Of a stretch of DNA of 64,000 nucleotides, positions 52,569 to 62,197 are shown in pieces. The notes under the pieces are model-generated. The model was not told the DNA's origin, searched no databases, and saw only the letters and a program-made list of their open reading frames with translations. The DNA is taken from assembly GCA_964371615.1 (NCBI GenBank), contig CAYJMS010000004.1, positions 62,001 through 126,000 on the forward strand, given 5' to 3'. This stretch comes from SpSt-333 sp964371615 (GTDB taxonomy: Bacteria; Bacteroidota; Ignavibacteria; UBA10030; UBA8401). The position numbers and the translations under genes are program-made. The first letter of the stretch is position 1; the number at the start of each line of letters is the position of its first letter.

Positions 52569-53876
52569 CTATTTCGCTTCTTCCATCCGTTCAACGTTTT
52601 CAATATATCCGGCGCACACCACGTCGCCCATGACGTTAATCACCGTTCGTCCCATATCCAGGATCCGATCGACACCGATGATAATCGCCAGTCCGTCCGG
52701 CGGTACGCCGACCTGTGCCAGGACGATCATCAACAATGGAAGCGATCCGGCAGGGATGCCGGCAACACCGATGGCGGAAATGACGCACAGAGCCACGACA
52801 AGAATCTGTTGTGTTATCGACAGATCAACTCCAAATACCTGTGCAAGAAATAAGACCACCGCTCCTTCGAACAACGCTGTACCGTTCATGTTCATAGTTG
52901 CACCGAGCGGCAACACGAATGACGCGACGCGGGGACGAATTCCCAGCGCCGTTTCAGAAACGCGGATAGATGTCGGTAATGTCGCGTTGCTGGAGGAGAG
53001 CGAAAACGCGGTGATCATAATCGGCATCGCATCACGCATATACGCCACCGGATTTCTCTTGGCAACAAATTTCAACACGATCGGATAGAAAACGAAGAGC
53101 TGAAACGCATAACCGAACAGTATCAATACGACATACATCCCCAATTTTTGCAGCAGATCAAGTCCGAACCGGGCCGTCACTGCGAAGATCAGACAAAACA
53201 CCGCCGGTGCGGCAAGTTTCATCGCAAAACCGACGATCGTGACCATCGATTCCGTGAGTGCGTCGAGCCAGGTCACCATCACCTCGCGACGGTGCGTTTG
53301 AATCTTCGTAATCGCCATTCCCAAGAGAATCGAAAAGACGATCAACGGAATCATCTGCATGTCGACGATCGCCTTCGTAATATTGCGCGGTATAAACATA
53401 TCCAGGATCTGATTCACCACTGCCAATGCGCCGGACGGCACAACAGTTACCGTCCGCGATTGTATCTCCGATGTTTGCGTTGCGTACGACTGCATCAACG
53501 TTTGACGTGCCTGATCGTCGAAACCGTCCCCCGGACGGAAGACTTCCAGCAGCGTGATGCCGACCGTTGCGGCAACAATAGAGGTGACGAGGAAAAACAT
53601 GAGCGTCCTGCTCCCCAATTTTCCCAGTTTTGTCAGATCGCCCAGACTCGCTACACCGCTGGTGAGCGACGCAAAGACCAGGGGAACGACCACAATAAAG
53701 AGCAATCGTAAAAAGATTTGTCCGATCGGATGGGCGACTGTATCGATGAGCGTATTGACCGTCGCCATCGCTTCTTCATTACCGGCAACGGACAGATTGA
53801 CGATGGTGCCGACCACGGCCCCTCCCAGCAGTCCCCCCAGTATCTTCCAATGTGATGAATCGTTGTGTGATGACAT
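52569..53876 (-). CDS. Dicarboxylate/amino acid:cation symporter (DAACS)
   Basis: 435 residues with eight membrane helices and re-entrant hairpins. The serine-rich loop SLSSSNATLPTS, MNMNGTA (Na+ site) and the helix GIPAGSLPLLMIVL...GVPPDGLAII with DRILDMGRTVINVMGD (substrate site) are all present. It takes up glutamate/aspartate or C4-dicarboxylates with Na+ or H+. Confidence 0.95.
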   Translation of the reverse strand: MSSHNDSSHWKILGGLLGGAVVGTIVNLSVAGNEEAMATVNTLIDTVAHPIGQIFLRLLFIVVVPLVFASLTSGVASLGDLTKLGKLGSRTLMFFLVTSIVAATVGITLLEVFRPGDGFDDQARQTLMQSYATQTSEIQSRTVTVVPSGALAVVNQILDMFIPRNITKAIVDMQMIPLIVFSILLGMAITKIQTHRREVMVTWLDALTESMVTIVGFAMKLAAPAVFCLIFAVTARFGLDLLQKLGMYVVLILFGYAFQLFVFYPIVLKFVAKRNPVAYMRDAMPIMITAFSLSSSNATLPTSIRVSETALGIRPRVASFVLPLGATMNMNGTALFEGAVVLFLAQVFGVDLSITQQILVVALCVISAIGVAGIPAGSLPLLMIVLAQVGVPPDGLAIIIGVDRILDMGRTVINVMGDVVCAGYIENVERMEEAK

Positions 53877-53909
53877 TCGGTTCTCTCTGTTGTTATGGTT
53901 CGGACGGTG

Positions 53910-54377
53910 TCACGATAATTTTACCGGCACCATGTGCGATGTGCAGGTGGCGATCAATTTCCCTTTGGCATTCACCGCTTCACCGGACAGATGCATCGCC
54001 GATATTCCTCTCGAGACTACTCTCGCCGTCACGGTGAGCGTATCGCCCGCGATGATTGACCGGATGTAATTGGTATGGAGATCGAGCGTGGTGCAGGGTG
54101 TCCGCGCAGCGAGGTAACTCAGCGGCCCGAAGACATTGTCGAACGCAGCGGTGATAATACCCCCCTGCATCGTCTTCATCGGATTGAGATATTCTTCCAA
54201 TACGGGAAAAGCGATCTTCAGCATACTGCGCGATTCATACCCGACATATTCCCCCTTCATCAGGACGGAGCAATTCGGCGGCAGCGTTGCTGCGGGAAAT
54301 TGTGTGCTGAGTTGTGCAAATTCGGAGTGCAACTGTTCAATCATTCGTGTCGTGCCGTTCGTTATCCGCAGCATCAA
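53910..54377 (-). CDS. PaaI-family hotdog thioesterase
   Basis: 155 residues with the hotdog pattern MKTMQGGIITAAFDNVFGPL (catalytic Asp on the long helix) and TLDLHTNYIRSIIAGDTLTVTARVV. It would hydrolyse acyl-CoA thioesters. It lies 33 bp from the symporter gene and 21 bp from the peptidase-like gene on the same strand. Confidence 0.88.
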   Translation of the reverse strand: MMLRITNGTTRMIEQLHSEFAQLSTQFPAATLPPNCSVLMKGEYVGYESRSMLKIAFPVLEEYLNPMKTMQGGIITAAFDNVFGPLSYLAARTPCTTLDLHTNYIRSIIAGDTLTVTARVVSRGISAMHLSGEAVNAKGKLIATCTSHMVPVKLS

Positions 54378-54398
54378 CCGTGTCTGCGGACGTGGTTC

Positions 54399-55367
54399 TT
54401 ACAATTCAATAGTAAACAGGCCGTCTTTCATGATCATCGTATTGTCGAACCATACGGAGGGGGATTTGACGAGACCGTCCAGATGGCTCGCCACACGAAC
54501 GGTGCCTCCCATGGATTTATTGTCTCCCAAAGCGATATGAATCGTCCCCAGCACTTTTTCGTCTTCAATGATCTTTCCGGTGATGATCGCCTTGTCGTTC
54601 GTACCGATGCCGAATTCGGCAACATTATACGCATCCTTGCCGTGCGGTTCGAGCAATTTTTTCAATTGCTCTGCTTCATCGCCGCCGGTGATCTCCACGG
54701 CGTACCCATCCTTTACCGTTATGGTGATCGGTGTTTTCACGATACCGACGCTTGCCATCGATCCGTCGACAACAACACGGCCGTTCGATTGGTGTTCGAG
54801 CGGTGCCAGATACGCTTCGCCGGTCGGCAGATTGCCCGACTGTCCTTTGACACGAAACAATCCTGTGCTGGCATGGGCCGATCGTCCCTTAATCGGCAAA
54901 GTAATATCGGTCCCGGCGGGAGAGGTGACGCGAATGACCGAGGTTTGTTCCAACATCGTACAGAGGACGACAGTACGCCGGGCAATGGCGTTATAGTCGG
55001 CATTCATGCAGCGGATCATGATCTCTTCGGTAACGCCCGGCAGCGTCGCAATTCGAACCCCCGATGCGCTTGCGGCACGGCGGGCGTCGGTATGAGTGAG
55101 CGATTTAGAGGTGGGACAAAATACAACATCGAACTTCTTCATCAATTCCGCCACCTCCGCCGGCGGTTCCTCCCCGTTGGATTTCCGGGGAAGAATTTCC
55201 GTCAGCAAGACATCGTGGCCGAAATCTTTCGCCGCTTTCCACAGCGAATATCCGAGGATGCGCAGCGGTTCGTCGGTAATGACAAGAATGCGTTCATGCG
55301 GATGCGCTCCCATACAGTCGCGGATGGCGATCTGGGATGCCGAATAGAGTTCGTTCGAAATAAGCAT
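54399..55367 (-). CDS. M29-like aminopeptidase family protein
   Basis: 322 residues related to thermophilic (M29) aminopeptidases/leucyl aminopeptidase-like proteins: N-terminal Rossmann-like part (ERILVITDEPLRILGYSLWKAA), middle LPGVTEEIM...HTDARRA, and metal-type residues in NVAEFGIGTNDKA and TIHIALGDNKSMGG...HLDGL. The adjacent PaaI and MFS genes do not reveal the substrate. Confidence 0.82.
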   Translation of the reverse strand: MLISNELYSASQIAIRDCMGAHPHERILVITDEPLRILGYSLWKAAKDFGHDVLLTEILPRKSNGEEPPAEVAELMKKFDVVFCPTSKSLTHTDARRAASASGVRIATLPGVTEEIMIRCMNADYNAIARRTVVLCTMLEQTSVIRVTSPAGTDITLPIKGRSAHASTGLFRVKGQSGNLPTGEAYLAPLEHQSNGRVVVDGSMASVGIVKTPITITVKDGYAVEITGGDEAEQLKKLLEPHGKDAYNVAEFGIGTNDKAIITGKIIEDEKVLGTIHIALGDNKSMGGTVRVASHLDGLVKSPSVWFDNTMIMKDGLFTIEL

Positions 55368-55369
55368 TG

Positions 55370-56653
55370 TTATACCTTAATCGTTTCGAGTCCGTGGGCG
55401 TGAGGACCCGTTTCACGTTTGCGCAAAAGGTACGCAAAAAGAAATCCGATGAAACCGAGAGATGAAAACATCCACATTCCCATTGCATAACCGCCGGGAT
55501 TATCGCCGCCGGCGCCGCTGAAATCGTTTGCCCAGCCGATCAGGAAATTGAATCCCGCCAGGCCGATATTTTGAATGAGCGTCATCAATCCGTACGCCGT
55601 GCCGAGCTTCGATTCCTCCACCAGATAACTGACCGACGGCCACATGATTCCGGGAATGAGTGCGAACGCGATACCCATCATCGCCATCGGTACATACAGC
55701 GATATGGTTGTGTAGGCCATCATTAAATAGACCGGCACTAATAACAAGGAGCCGAACATCATCAAAAGAGAACGCTTGCCGATTTTATCCGCCAGCAGTC
55801 CGAACAGCGGCGTGGCAATCATCGCAAAGAGTGTCAGCATACTGGAGAGGAATCCACCCATCTCGCGCGAGGTGCCGTGCGCATCGATAAAGAACTTCAC
55901 CGCGAATGTTTGGAACGGGAAGATCCCGGAATAAAACGTAATACATAACAAAACGATATACCAATAGGAGACGCCGAATTTAAAGATATCGGAAAATACC
56001 ACCTTATCCGTTTCGCCGGCAGATCCGATCTGATATTTCTTTTCCGCGCTCGATTCAAGGATCCAATAGACCAGCGCGCCGACAACGCAGATAACGCCGA
56101 ATACGACGGAGATCATCAGCGCCGCCTGCCAGTCGTCATAGTAGTCGGAAGCCCATGAAGGGGAATTCAGTGCGGCAAACGATCCCAATCGCGCAATAGT
56201 CAGATTTAATCCGAATGCGAAGCTCAGTTCTTTTCCCTTGAACCATTTTGCAATGGCGGTAGTGACGGCAACGATCAATGATTCCGCCCCGAGACCAAAG
56301 ACCAGCCGGCCTGCTGCCATAACGAACAGCGAACCGTCCGCCACGGTAATGACGGCGCCGAGCAAACAGAGCGCGGCAAAGATGAATGTCGATCGTTTCG
56401 TTCCCAGCCGGTCGATGATGAATCCGCCGATCAGCACCATGATGATGTTCGGCAGACTGTAGATCCCCTGCAGCAAGCCGATGTCGGAGTCGGTAAAATT
56501 CAACTGCGTGACCAATACATCCGCCAGCGGACTGATTGCGTCATAGATGTAATAGTTGCCGAACATCGCCAGTGAAACAAAGATGAGCACCATCCAACGG
56601 ACGGCGCGGGGCGGGACAGGTCGTGGAGTCAGCGGTTGCGTTGTATCAGTCAT
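55370..56653 (-). CDS. Major facilitator superfamily transporter
   Basis: 427 residues, 12 membrane helices, MFS signature GFIIDRLGTKRSTF between helices 2-3 and GLLADKIGKRSLL between 8-9. The family resembles nitrate/oxalate-formate type permeases only loosely; substrate unknown. It overlaps none of its neighbours (2-bp gap to the peptidase-like gene). Confidence 0.92.
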   Translation of the reverse strand: MTDTTQPLTPRPVPPRAVRWMVLIFVSLAMFGNYYIYDAISPLADVLVTQLNFTDSDIGLLQGIYSLPNIIMVLIGGFIIDRLGTKRSTFIFAALCLLGAVITVADGSLFVMAAGRLVFGLGAESLIVAVTTAIAKWFKGKELSFAFGLNLTIARLGSFAALNSPSWASDYYDDWQAALMISVVFGVICVVGALVYWILESSAEKKYQIGSAGETDKVVFSDIFKFGVSYWYIVLLCITFYSGIFPFQTFAVKFFIDAHGTSREMGGFLSSMLTLFAMIATPLFGLLADKIGKRSLLMMFGSLLLVPVYLMMAYTTISLYVPMAMMGIAFALIPGIMWPSVSYLVEESKLGTAYGLMTLIQNIGLAGFNFLIGWANDFSGAGGDNPGGYAMGMWMFSSLGFIGFLFAYLLRKRETGPHAHGLETIKV

Positions 56654-56748
56654 AGGTCACTTTGCATGGTGAGGAACTTTCGAATTACGTTTAATATAGA
56701 GAAATTGAGGAAAGAGAGAAACATTGTTTTTCAGAATATTCAAAAAAA

Positions 56749-56772
56749 AAGGCGTGTCATGGACACGCCTTT
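56749..56772 (-). terminator. Terminator of pepD
   Basis: AAGGCGTGTC-ATG-GACACGCCTT with A9 preceding on the plus strand, i.e. a T-run on the minus strand. Confidence 0.9.
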
Positions 56773-56796
56773 TCGATGCTGCAGCTACGATACAGT

Positions 56797-58251
56797 TCAA
56801 TTCACATTTTTCAATATTTCCAGTGTGAATTTATAGAATTTTTCCACCGTATCGATATGGATCTTCTCATCGGGAGAGTGAACCCCCTCAAGAGTCGGCC
56901 CGAACGATACCATGTCCATACCGGGATATTTCTCTCCGATAATGCCGCATTCCAATCCTGCGTGGATTGCTTTCACCAGCGGTTCTTTGCCGTACAGGTT
57001 TTTGTACGATTGTTTTGCAATGCCGAGGATCTTTGAATTCAGGTTCGGCTTCCATCCGGGATATCCCTCGGTGTGCACCACTTTGGCGCCGCCAAGGGTA
57101 AAAATGGAATTCATCGTCTGCAGCGATTCTACGATTTCCGAAGCGACGGAACTGCGCTGGCTGGTGGTAACGGAGATGACTCCTTTTTCCGTCCGGATGA
57201 TCGCGACGTTGGTGGATGTTTCCACGAGTTCGGGTATGTCGGCGCTCATTTTCAGCACGCCGTGGGGCAATGCGGAAATGGTGCGGTACAGCGCGGCCTG
57301 CAGGGGTTTCTTCAGGACTTTTGCCTTTTTCAATTCGACCGGCTCCGTCACGATCTGCAGATCCGGTTCGACGGTGGAGAGTTCGAATTTCACGGTATCG
57401 TTCCACTGTGCCACGATCTTTGCCGCTTTCTTTACATCTTTTTTCGCTACAAAGACGATTGCTTCGGCTTCACGCGGAATCGCATTGCTCTTATTCCCTC
57501 CCTCGATCATCGACAGACGGGCGCCGGCTGCATCCAGTGCAATCAGCACGCGGTTGATGATCTTTATCGAATTGCCGCGGCCTTTGTCGATCTCAAGCCC
57601 GGAATGTCCCCCCTTCAATCCCTTGACGATCACTTTTAGAGCGACCGCCCCTTTGGGTGCGTTGTCCAGTGCGAGCTTCCATGTCGCCAGCGTATTGCGT
57701 CCGCCGGAACAGCCGACATACAGCGATCCTTCTTCTTCGGAATCGAGGTTCATCAATGTTTTGCTTTCAAGAAATCCCGGTTTCAAATTATTCGCGCCGG
57801 TCAATCCCGTTTCTTCATCCACGGTGAACAGTAATTCCAGCGGACCGTGCACGAGAGACTTGTCTTCCATGATGGCCAAATAGGTGGCAACGGCAATGCC
57901 ATTATCGGCGCCGAGCGTGGTGCCGTTGGCCATCAGCATATTCCCTTTCCGGACCAGTTCGATCGGATCCTTCAGAAAATCGTGTACTTTTTCCTTGTTC
58001 TTTTCCGGCACCATGTCCACATGTCCCTGCAGGCAAAGCATGGGAACATGTTCCCGTCCGGCAGAAGCGGGTTTCTTTACCACAACATTAAGATATTTGT
58101 CCCGTTTCGATTCGAGACCGAGTTTCTTTGCCGTTGCCATGATGTAATCCGAGATCTGTTTTTCATGCTTGGACGGCCGCGGGATTCTGCTGATCTCCGC
58201 AAAATATTTCCATACCAATTCGGGCTGTAAGCCTTTGATTGCTTCCGACAT
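56797..58251 (-). CDS. pepD: Aminoacyl-histidine dipeptidase (M20 family)
   Basis: 484 residues. Metal ligands in QGHVDMVPEK (His/Asp), LGADNGIAVA (Asp), TVDEETGLTGA (catalytic Glu and metal Glu), DSEEEGSLYVGC and a C-terminal AIHAGLECG...FGPTLEGVHSPDE (His). Typical cytosolic dipeptidase with a broad Xaa-His preference. Start ATG 58251 with AGAGG upstream; 30 bp after the PqqD-like gene. Confidence 0.96.
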   Translation of the reverse strand: MSEAIKGLQPELVWKYFAEISRIPRPSKHEKQISDYIMATAKKLGLESKRDKYLNVVVKKPASAGREHVPMLCLQGHVDMVPEKNKEKVHDFLKDPIELVRKGNMLMANGTTLGADNGIAVATYLAIMEDKSLVHGPLELLFTVDEETGLTGANNLKPGFLESKTLMNLDSEEEGSLYVGCSGGRNTLATWKLALDNAPKGAVALKVIVKGLKGGHSGLEIDKGRGNSIKIINRVLIALDAAGARLSMIEGGNKSNAIPREAEAIVFVAKKDVKKAAKIVAQWNDTVKFELSTVEPDLQIVTEPVELKKAKVLKKPLQAALYRTISALPHGVLKMSADIPELVETSTNVAIIRTEKGVISVTTSQRSSVASEIVESLQTMNSIFTLGGAKVVHTEGYPGWKPNLNSKILGIAKQSYKNLYGKEPLVKAIHAGLECGIIGEKYPGMDMVSFGPTLEGVHSPDEKIHIDTVEKFYKFTLEILKNVN

Positions 58252-58281
58252 TCGACACCTCTGCTTTCTGTAAATAAATGG

Positions 58282-58641
58282 TTATGATAGCTGCTGTTGC
58301 CGGATGAGGATCAGATCGCCCCGTTCCAGCTGATTCAGAAAATGATTGATCCGTGCGTCGACCGGATCGACTGCCGCGCCGAATTTCTCCTTCAGTATCT
58401 CCGCAATGCGTGACACCGGCGTGTTGCCGTCGCACTGTTCCCAGATAACGGATCCGACGGCATCCAGTTTGATCCTGAAAAACGGTTTTGCCAGATACGG
58501 CAGAATCCATTTCACGAGGAACGCATTTTTGAACTTCGGAACAAGAACGACGATCTTCCCTTCCTCCGTTTTTTCCCACTGTGCATTCCGTTTCGGCTGT
58601 AATTCCCAGAGATTCAAGAATTGTTTCTCTTGTGTGCTCAC
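58282..58641 (-). CDS. PqqD-like small protein
   Basis: 119 residues with the PqqD fold: FFRIKLDAVGSVIWEQCDG and RIAEILKEKFG...ARINHFLNQLERGDLI. PqqD proteins deliver peptides to radical-SAM enzymes. No such enzyme is nearby, so it may act in another peptide-recognition role or alone, as the 'PqqD family' often does in FCB genomes. Confidence 0.8.
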   Translation of the reverse strand: MSTQEKQFLNLWELQPKRNAQWEKTEEGKIVVLVPKFKNAFLVKWILPYLAKPFFRIKLDAVGSVIWEQCDGNTPVSRIAEILKEKFGAAVDPVDARINHFLNQLERGDLILIRQQQLS

Positions 58642-58778
58642 AAATACTCCTGTTGATCAACTATTATCGGATGAAGAGAAACAAGGCAGGACAGACCGGT
58701 CTGTGGTATCGTTATGATATTGACAAGCAGCGATGCCTGTCCTACAATGTGAAGTACATCCACTACGGTGAAAAAATT

Positions 58779-58814
58779 CTCCGACCCTTCCGGCTCAGCG
58801 GAAGGATCGGAGAT
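58779..58814 (-). terminator. Terminator hairpin of the OPT gene
   Basis: CTCCGACCCTTCCG-GCTCAG-CGGAAGGATCGGAG, nearly perfect stem, just past the OPT stop; the preceding AAAAAATT gives a T-run on the minus strand. Confidence 0.75.
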
Positions 58815-58820
58815 GTACCA

Positions 58821-60842
58821 TTACATCACTGCGCTTGGCGGCGCCGGTTCATCCGGATTGCCGGCATTCTTCACGGGGATCATCACCAAAACATATCCCA
58901 CGATAAGGAATACGGCAAGACTGCCGATAAACGACGGGCTCTCGAAGATCGCCGGCGTGGGAACATCCCAGAATGCCATGGCGGCGAATACCAGTCCGAC
59001 GAGCGCTTCACCGGCAATAAGACCGGCGGCAAGCAGCGTTCCGTTATTTTCGACACGGACCTTCTGCGCTTCGTTAAACTGCCGTTTTACGGAGACTTTG
59101 TCCACGATTCCTTTGATTAATCCGCCGATAAAGATAGCAAACGTTGTTTCAAGCGGAAGATACATACCAACGCAGACCAGCATCGGACTCTTCACCTGCA
59201 CAAGTATGAATCCGATTGCCATCAGAATACCGACGATGATCAGCGGCCACGCCATCTGACCGCCGACGATACCCTGCGATACCAGCGCCATCAAACTTGC
59301 TTGCGGGGCAGGCAACGCACGTCCGCCGAGTCCCGTGCCGCCGGTATTGATATCCGCTTGATGCAGAATGATGATCGGGAAGATCATCACCAGAGAAGCA
59401 ACTACCACGCCGATAAGATCGCCGACCTGCATTTTCCACGGCGTGCCGCCGAGGATGTGGCCGACTTTCAGATCCTGCAGCATCTCGCCCGCAACTGCAG
59501 CCGAAACGCAAATAACACCGGCAACGCCCAACACGGCTGCAACACCGGTAATTCCCGTTTGTCCGAGCGCCACCATCAATATGGCGGCAACGATGACGGT
59601 AGAGAGGGTCAATCCGCTGATCGGATTATTGGATGAACCGATCATGCCCACCAGATAGCCGGAGACCGCGGCAAAGAAGAATCCTGCAATCACCATCACC
59701 ACGGTGGCTGTCAACGCAGCGGTCACATCCTGCGCAAAGTGATTATAGAGGAAGAAGGTTAACACTGCGGTGACGCCGATACCGATGAACACTTTATTCA
59801 TGCCGAGATCGGATTCAACACGGTTTGATTCCGCGCCGCCGGTCGCCGCTTTTTTCACATCGCTGATGGATCGTTTGATACCGATCGCAAGATTTTTTCT
59901 CATGCGGAACAGCGTGTAGGCAGCGCTCATCAGCATGCCGCCGATGGCGATCGGACGGACGATGAACTGCCACACGACGGTTGCTTCATGGAGCCAGTCG
60001 TGCTCGGTTAATCCTTCAGGATAATTAACTTCCAGCGACGGACCGAGCCAGAATAACAGCAGCGGAACGAACAATCCCCACGCCAGCAGTCCGCCTGCGA
60101 AGTTCAACGAAGCCAGGCGGGGTCCGATGATGTAACCGACGCCCATGTAGGCGGGACTCACGCCGGGAGTGGAAATAACGAGACCGCCGCTTGCATTGAG
60201 CGTTGTGCCAGTTTTTCCCAGCGCAACGGGGCCCTTTGCGAACGGAATGAATTTTTCCCACGATGCTGCAAACAAGCTCAACTGTTTGAACGCCTGGATC
60301 ACCGCACCGATCATTCCCGCGATAAACAGGTAGACTGCACCGCTTCCTCCGCGTTGACCCGCTTTGTGAATCTCACCGGCGGCAACAGATTCGGGAAACG
60401 GCAGTTCGACATCTTCCACCATCACTCTGCGGAGCAATGTCACGAACAAAACACCCATAACACCGCCGACCATCATGATCGCCGTCGCTTCAAAGTAATG
60501 ATTGGAAAGATCTGTCCAGACTCCGGAAATAAGAAACGCCGGGATGGTAAAGATAGCGCCGGCGGCCACCGATTCGCCGATGGAGCCGATCGTTCTGGTC
60601 ATGTTTTCTTCGAGGATGGTGCCTTTCATCACCCTCAGCAGCGCCATGCCGATCACTGCAGCGGGATATGTTGCTGCAATGGTCATGCCTGCCTTCAGTC
60701 CGAGATAGGCGTTGGCCGCTCCCAGCACGACCGACATAACGAGTCCGATCAACACCGCGCGAAGCGTGAACTCTTTCATGTCAGTTCCGGCTGAGACGTA
60801 CGGTACGTATTTGTGGCCGCCGCCCGGATTTACTTCTGCCAT
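58821..60842 (-). CDS. Oligopeptide transporter of the OPT family
   Basis: 673 residues with 14-16 membrane helices. The N-terminal GAANAYLGLKAGMTIAATYPAAVIGMA matches the OPT signature (NAYLGLKxGMT), and GSSNNPISGLTLSTVI is the second conserved motif. Prokaryotic OPT proteins import peptides or metal-chelate complexes. Start ATG 60842 with GGAG. Confidence 0.95.
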   Translation of the reverse strand: MAEVNPGGGHKYVPYVSAGTDMKEFTLRAVLIGLVMSVVLGAANAYLGLKAGMTIAATYPAAVIGMALLRVMKGTILEENMTRTIGSIGESVAAGAIFTIPAFLISGVWTDLSNHYFEATAIMMVGGVMGVLFVTLLRRVMVEDVELPFPESVAAGEIHKAGQRGGSGAVYLFIAGMIGAVIQAFKQLSLFAASWEKFIPFAKGPVALGKTGTTLNASGGLVISTPGVSPAYMGVGYIIGPRLASLNFAGGLLAWGLFVPLLLFWLGPSLEVNYPEGLTEHDWLHEATVVWQFIVRPIAIGGMLMSAAYTLFRMRKNLAIGIKRSISDVKKAATGGAESNRVESDLGMNKVFIGIGVTAVLTFFLYNHFAQDVTAALTATVVMVIAGFFFAAVSGYLVGMIGSSNNPISGLTLSTVIVAAILMVALGQTGITGVAAVLGVAGVICVSAAVAGEMLQDLKVGHILGGTPWKMQVGDLIGVVVASLVMIFPIIILHQADINTGGTGLGGRALPAPQASLMALVSQGIVGGQMAWPLIIVGILMAIGFILVQVKSPMLVCVGMYLPLETTFAIFIGGLIKGIVDKVSVKRQFNEAQKVRVENNGTLLAAGLIAGEALVGLVFAAMAFWDVPTPAIFESPSFIGSLAVFLIVGYVLVMIPVKNAGNPDEPAPPSAVM

Positions 60843-60909
60843 AATGTTCTCCTTGTTAATTGAGAGTAGGGTTTATTCGATTATTATTCTGAAAACATTT
60901 TTTATCGGA

Positions 60910-61812
60910 TTACTGACCGATCCCGAACATTGCCTTCACGATATGTCCCGCCATCTGGGGATTTTCCTTCAGCCGGCGCACGGAATATCCGTACCAATCG
61001 CGGCCGAACGGAACATAGACGCGGAGCCGGTGCCCGTCGGCTATCAGTTGCTTCCGTTTTTCATCACGCACTCCCAGCAGCATTTGAAATTCATATTGAT
61101 GCTTTTGCAGCTTCATGTCGACGATCATCTTTTTTGCCCCGTCGATCAGTACATCGTCATGGGTGGCGATACCGACATAACAGCCCGCCTCGAACAGGAT
61201 GCGGAGTAATGTAAGATAATTCTGTTGAATTCCCACGCGATCTTTTATCGCAATTTCCGGCGGTTCATTATAAATCCCCTTGCACAAACGGACATTCGCT
61301 TTTTCCGCCGCCAGCGTGCGAACATCGCTTTCACTTCTCAGCAGATATGCCTGAATAACAATACCGACATTGTCATGACGCGACCGCATGACACGATAGG
61401 TTTCGAGCGTATCGTCGGTGCAGGTGTGGTCTTCCATATCGATGCGAACGAATGTGTTCAGCCGTTTTGCCGTCCGGACAATTTCATCAGTATTATTGAT
61501 ACAGAATTGCTTTTCCATCTTCAAACCGAGCGACGTGAGTTTGACGGACAGATTGGCGTCGAGAGAATTTTTGGTGATGGCGTTCAGGACTTCGACACTG
61601 TGATAGGTGCTGTCGATTGCCTGGTCCTGTGTCAGGATATCCTCTCCAAGCACATCGACCGTTGACATGGCGTTCCCGGAATTCAAGTACCGCACCGTAT
61701 TCATTGCATCGGCAAGCGTCTCGCCGGCAATATAGCGTCGCGCCACGGTGCCAACAATCGGTTTGGGGATAAACGGCAATGTTTTGACGACGAGGGTATT
61801 CAGTAAATTCAT
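60910..61812 (-). CDS. Proline dehydrogenase
   Basis: 300-residue monofunctional FAD enzyme oxidising proline to pyrroline-5-carboxylate. Barrel motifs: SVKLTSLGL, VRIDMEDHT, GIVIQAYLLRSESD, VRLCKGIY, GIATHD, EFQMLLGVRD, RLRVYVPFG and the substrate-binding YSVRRLKENP. No P5C dehydrogenase is adjacent. Length is normal for the short form. Confidence 0.96.
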   Translation of the reverse strand: MNLLNTLVVKTLPFIPKPIVGTVARRYIAGETLADAMNTVRYLNSGNAMSTVDVLGEDILTQDQAIDSTYHSVEVLNAITKNSLDANLSVKLTSLGLKMEKQFCINNTDEIVRTAKRLNTFVRIDMEDHTCTDDTLETYRVMRSRHDNVGIVIQAYLLRSESDVRTLAAEKANVRLCKGIYNEPPEIAIKDRVGIQQNYLTLLRILFEAGCYVGIATHDDVLIDGAKKMIVDMKLQKHQYEFQMLLGVRDEKRKQLIADGHRLRVYVPFGRDWYGYSVRRLKENPQMAGHIVKAMFGIGQ

Positions 61813-61843
61813 ATCAATGCCACAGATTCACAGATTAAAAGTT

Positions 61844-61936
61844 TTAAAAGATTATGCGTTTAAATTTTAAAGAAGATTCGCCAAAATTAAAAAGCAGTCC
61901 AATTTTACATCCGGAAACAGCAAGATAATTTATCAT
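61844..61936 (-). pseudogene. C-terminal fragment of a GxxExxY-family gene
   Basis: The minus frame reads MINYLAVSGCKIGLLFNFG and ESSLKFKRIIF, then a stop. This is the end of the small GxxExxY/PDDEXK_3-like proteins (usual form QxxNYLxxxGxxxGLLINFG...KRI). Everything before the Met is missing, and a stop lies just upstream in frame. Confidence 0.65.
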
Positions 61937-61976
61937 TTGATTTTACTAGAACGAAATTCAAAAATCTGAAATCACT

Positions 61977-62010
61977 GTCATTGCGAGCCGTTCTTTGGCG
62001 AAGCAATCTC
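61977..62010 (+). repeat. ATTGCGAG-family repeat, intact form
   Basis: GTCATTGCGAGCCG-TTC-TTTGGCGAAGCAATCTC in direct orientation; reference form for the interrupted copy at 43935. Confidence 0.75.
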
Positions 62011-62080
62011 GTTTTTTATTTTATCTAATTTGAGACGGCTGCCTTTCATTATAAAGATTCAACAAATATAATTCCAGATA

Positions 62081-62123
62081 GTCACCCCTCGTCTCCGCCG
62101 GCCCCATTGGGGCTCGGTGTGAT
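62081..62123 (+). repeat. Dispersed repeat GTCACCCCTCGTCT, second copy
   Basis: Shares GTCACCCCTCGTCT with 35491-35525 and contains CCCCATTGGGG in its hairpin. Confidence 0.5.
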
Positions 62124-62197
62124 AATGAATCTCACGCGTCTCATCTTTCAGAATGAAATACTGTTCACTTTCATTTCTGTGAATCTGTGGCATTATT

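Larger units (their letters stand above)
61813..62197. other. Gene-poor segment bounded by a 19-bp inverted repeat
   Basis: AATGCCACAGATTCACAGA (61816-61834) and its exact reverse complement (62176-62194) enclose a gene fragment and two dispersed repeats. Confidence 0.75.

Noticed and set aside
54075..55403. A 442-codon plus-strand frame
   Set aside because: It lies opposite the PaaI and M29-like genes, and its protein has shadow-like composition (rich in Arg, His, Cys) with no domain.
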